Shown one piece after another: positions 46,810 to 48,898 of a stretch of 48,898 nt of DNA (its first letter is position 1; each line of letters starts with the position of its first letter). The notes beneath the pieces were generated by a model. That model had not been told where the DNA came from and made no database searches. It saw only the letters and a list, made by a program, of their open reading frames with translations. The translations under genes and the position numbers were made by a program. The stretch covers positions 1-48,898 of the forward strand of contig JAYTXL010000005.1 of assembly GCA_043742955.1 (NCBI GenBank). The letters run 5' to 3'. Origin of the DNA: JAYTXL01 sp043742955 (lineage in GTDB: Bacteria; Verrucomicrobiota; Verrucomicrobiia; Limisphaerales; JAYTXL01).

Positions 46810-48654
46810 TTACGACGCGACATCCTCGGCTATTTTCACCACGCGGCTTTGCGTGGCGCGCTTGCGTCGGCTTTCGTCGAGTTCCTTCTTGCGGAGGCGC
46901 AGGTTTTTCGGAGTGGCTTCCACGTATTCGTCGGCGCCGATGTATTCCAGCGCGCGCTCCAGACTTAGTTTCATGGGCGGATCCAATTGCACGCCCTTAC
47001 CATCGCCGCCGGAACGCATGTTATTCAAACGTTTCGCCTTGCACGGATTGACGGGGATGTCGTTTTCACGGGCATTTTCGCCGACGATCATGCCGACGTA
47101 AATCGCGTCACCGGGCTCCACCATGAGCCGTCCGCGTTCCTGCACCATGTTCAGCGCGTAGGCCATCGCTTCACCATTTTCCATGCTTACCAGCGAGCCG
47201 TTCTTGCGCGCAGTGATGTCGCCGCGATCGGCGCCATATTCATGGAACAAATGACTGATCACACCCATGCCGCGGGTGATGTTCACCAAGTCGGTTTCGA
47301 AGCCGATCAAGCCGCGCGTCGGAATAAACGCCTCAATGCTCACATCGTTGCCGTGATGACTCATGTTGGTGATCTCCGCCTTGCGACCGGCGAGATTTTC
47401 CATCACCGAACCCATCGTTTCCTTGGGGATTTCCAGGAACAGCTTTTCAATGGGCTCGAGGACGTTCCCGTCCTTATCCTTGCGATAGATGACTTCGGGC
47501 CGGGAGACCAGCACCTCATAGCCTTCGCGGCGCATCTGCTCGACCAGAATGGCAATCTGCATTTCGCCGCGGCCACTGACCTCAAAAATACTCGGCATGG
47601 CGGTATCCGCCACGCGGATCGAGACGTTGGTCCGCTTCTCTTTGAGGAGGCGCTCACGAATGTGCCGGGCGGTGACCAGCTTGCCATCCTGGCCCGCCAG
47701 TGGACCGTCGTTGACCGCGAATTGCATCTGAATCGTCGGCGGATCAATCGGCACAAAAGGCAGCGCGTCGCGGGTTTCGGAATCCGTGATGGTCTCGCTG
47801 ATAAACACGTCTTCAAATCCGGCAATCCCGATGATATCGCCGGCATGGGCCTCCTGAATCTCAATCCGTTTCATGCCCTCGAAATGGAAAATCGCCGTGA
47901 CCTTGGATTTTTCCTTGCGTCCGTCGCCATGAATGCAGACGGAAGGATCGCCTACTTTGACCTTGCCGCAAACGATTTTGCCCAGCGCAATCCGACCCAG
48001 ATAATCCGAATAGTCCAGATTGGCCACGAGCAGTTTGAAACCCTCGCCCGCGTGGGCGCGCGGCGGTGGGATGTGCTTAATGATGGCGTCAAACAACGGT
48101 TCCATGGTGCCGCTGGCGTGATCCAACTGTTCCTTGGCGTAGCCGCCCTTGGCGCTGGCGTAGATCACGGGAAAGTCGAGTTGCTCATCCGTCGCATGGA
48201 GCGAAACGAACAGGTCAAACACGGCGTCCAACACCTTGTGAGGCGTGGCGTTGTCGCGGTCGATCTTGTTGATGACCACGATGGGTTTGGCGCCCGCCTC
48301 GAGCGCCTTGCGCAGCACGAAGCGCGTTTGCGCCTGCGGGCCGTCCACGGAGTCCACCACCAGCAGCACGCCGTCGATCATGCTCAAAATGCGCTCCACC
48401 TCGCCGCCGAAATCGGCATGGCCGGGAGTGTCCACAATGTTGACGTGGAAATTCTTGTATTTGAAGGCGGCATTCTTGGCGCGAATGGTGATCCCCTTCT
48501 CACGCTCCAAGTCCATCGAATCCATGAGGCGCTCCTCGCCGGACTCGTGTTGGTTTTCGCGAAAGGTGCCGGACTGCTTGAGCAGGCAATCCACCAAGGT
48601 TGTCTTGCCATGATCAACGTGGGCGATAATGGCGATATTCCGTATATGCAGCAT
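46810..48654 (-). CDS. typA: Ribosome-associated GTPase TypA/BipA
   Basis: 614 residues from ATG 48654. Translational GTPase acting on ribosome assembly and stress or low-temperature growth. G1 AHVDHGKTT at 11-19, switch EREKGITIRAKNAAF, DTPGHADFGGEVER, NKID, then EF-G-like domains (MPSIFEVSGRGEMQIAILVEQMRREGYEVLVSRPEVI) and the BipA-specific C-terminus (GVQLDPPMKLSLERALEYIGADEYVEATPKNLRLRK). Length is standard. Upstream frame is open to 48741 but passes through the likely promoter. Convergent with the rhomboid gene, 96 bp apart, where an ACCCGG/CCGGGT stem may end transcription. High certainty. Confidence 0.96.
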   Translation of the reverse strand: MLHIRNIAIIAHVDHGKTTLVDCLLKQSGTFRENQHESGEERLMDSMDLEREKGITIRAKNAAFKYKNFHVNIVDTPGHADFGGEVERILSMIDGVLLVVDSVDGPQAQTRFVLRKALEAGAKPIVVINKIDRDNATPHKVLDAVFDLFVSLHATDEQLDFPVIYASAKGGYAKEQLDHASGTMEPLFDAIIKHIPPPRAHAGEGFKLLVANLDYSDYLGRIALGKIVCGKVKVGDPSVCIHGDGRKEKSKVTAIFHFEGMKRIEIQEAHAGDIIGIAGFEDVFISETITDSETRDALPFVPIDPPTIQMQFAVNDGPLAGQDGKLVTARHIRERLLKEKRTNVSIRVADTAMPSIFEVSGRGEMQIAILVEQMRREGYEVLVSRPEVIYRKDKDGNVLEPIEKLFLEIPKETMGSVMENLAGRKAEITNMSHHGNDVSIEAFIPTRGLIGFETDLVNITRGMGVISHLFHEYGADRGDITARKNGSLVSMENGEAMAYALNMVQERGRLMVEPGDAIYVGMIVGENARENDIPVNPCKAKRLNNMRSGGDGKGVQLDPPMKLSLERALEYIGADEYVEATPKNLRLRKKELDESRRKRATQSRVVKIAEDVAS

Positions 48655-48675
48655 AAAATTAATTACCGAGCCTCG

Positions 48676-48704
48676 TAATGTGACTCCTTGGGTAAAAAGG
48701 TCAA
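48676..48704 (-). promoter_or_regulatory. Possible typA promoter
   Basis: Minus strand TTGACC (48699-48704), 17 bp, ACATTA (48676-48681). The -10 is poor, so confidence is low. Confidence 0.3.
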
Positions 48705-48749
48705 GCCCCGCGTCATTTAATTTCAGCCCCCCTGCCACCACTTAACACT

Positions 48750-48779
48750 TTGGCAAACCCACCCGCCTGTGGCTATATC
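48750..48779 (+). promoter_or_regulatory. Possible promoter of the partial rightward gene
   Basis: TTGGCA (48750-48755), 18 bp, TATATC (48774-48779), ending 5 bp before a GTG start at 48785; spacing implies a leaderless transcript. Confidence 0.4.
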
Positions 48780-48784
48780 CTGCC

Positions 48785-48898
48785 GTGCAGCAGTTCGAAA
48801 AATTCAAACTCCCCGTGTCGCCGAACCGGCGCGGTGGGGGCGGCTATTGGTTTTTGTTACTGCTCGGCCTCGCCTTTCTGGGCTGGATCCTGTGGCAC
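48785..48898 (+). CDS. Partial membrane protein, cut by window end
   Basis: 38 codons from GTG 48785 to the window edge, open throughout. A short charged N-terminus (VQQFEKFKLPVSPNRRGGGG) leads into one strong transmembrane helix (YWFLLLGLAFLGWILW). That is a membrane anchor with cytoplasmic N-terminus; many FtsH- or protease-type proteins begin this way, but nothing identifies the family. Preceded by a plausible promoter. Confidence 0.45.
   Translation, partial: MQQFEKFKLPVSPNRRGGGGYWFLLLLGLAFLGWILWH

Overview
The window looks like a chromosomal segment of a free-living, moderately GC-rich heterotroph, most likely a member of Verrucomicrobiota (subdivision 3 / Pedosphaera-Limisphaera type). 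That placement is inference: it rests on gene content (GxxExxY and four-helix-bundle accessory genes, a large IS66-like transposase, fused spermidine synthase-like membrane proteins, secreted right-handed beta-helix protein) and on interspersed 7-10 bp repeat arrays. No rRNA or tRNA gene was seen to anchor it.

Layout. (a) 1-3,900 is a decayed toxin-antitoxin and mobile-element island: a PIN-toxin remnant, an apparently intact brnT-brnA pair bracketed by 81-bp direct repeats, and a phd-vapC pair whose toxin gene is split by a 273-bp MITE-like element and then runs in frame into an IS66-like transposase. (b) 3,913-5,829 encodes a secreted beta-helix protein. (c) 5,928-11,681 is a compact NAD salvage operon (pncB, prs, nadE, an NrtR-like Nudix/wHTH protein, pncA), preceded by a promoter overlapped by a palindrome with the GT-N7-AC core expected of NrtR operators. 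(d) 11,796-17,620 is a leftward sulfate assimilation operon (cysI, DUF2061, cysH, cysD, cysN) into which a GxxExxY gene (broken by TGA) and a four-helix-bundle gene have been placed; each is flanked by short repeats in inverted orientation. A divergent cysteine desulfurase follows. (e) 19,252-22,021 holds two tandem paralogous membrane-anchored proteins of unknown function. (f) 22,332-35,183 is mostly ordinary: GNAT and spermidine synthase-like fusion, asd, apbE, UvrD-like helicase, HD hydrolase, a polytopic membrane protein, an ABC exporter.

(g) 35,180-36,640 has an alpha/beta hydrolase carrying an in-frame heptamer hairpin, a truncated DUF433 antitoxin and a 117-bp duplicated hydrolase fragment. 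(h) 36,643-43,213 is a tightly packed leftward operon: MarR regulator, Lnt-like N-acyltransferase, a FeeM-like GNAT fused to a PLP aminotransferase, a PlsC/acyl-ACP synthetase fusion (Aas-like) and a lipase. All joints overlap or are under 10 bp. It reads as an uncharacterised acyl-amine/aminolipid pathway and is the best candidate here for a new system. (i) 43,378-46,713 encodes a GIDE-LemA membrane protein, an unknown membrane protein and a rhomboid protease. (j) 46,810-48,654 is typA/bipA, with the start of a rightward membrane protein running off the window.

Many genes overlap by 4 bp (ATGA), and several promoters sit so close to the start codon that leaderless or very short leaders are likely.
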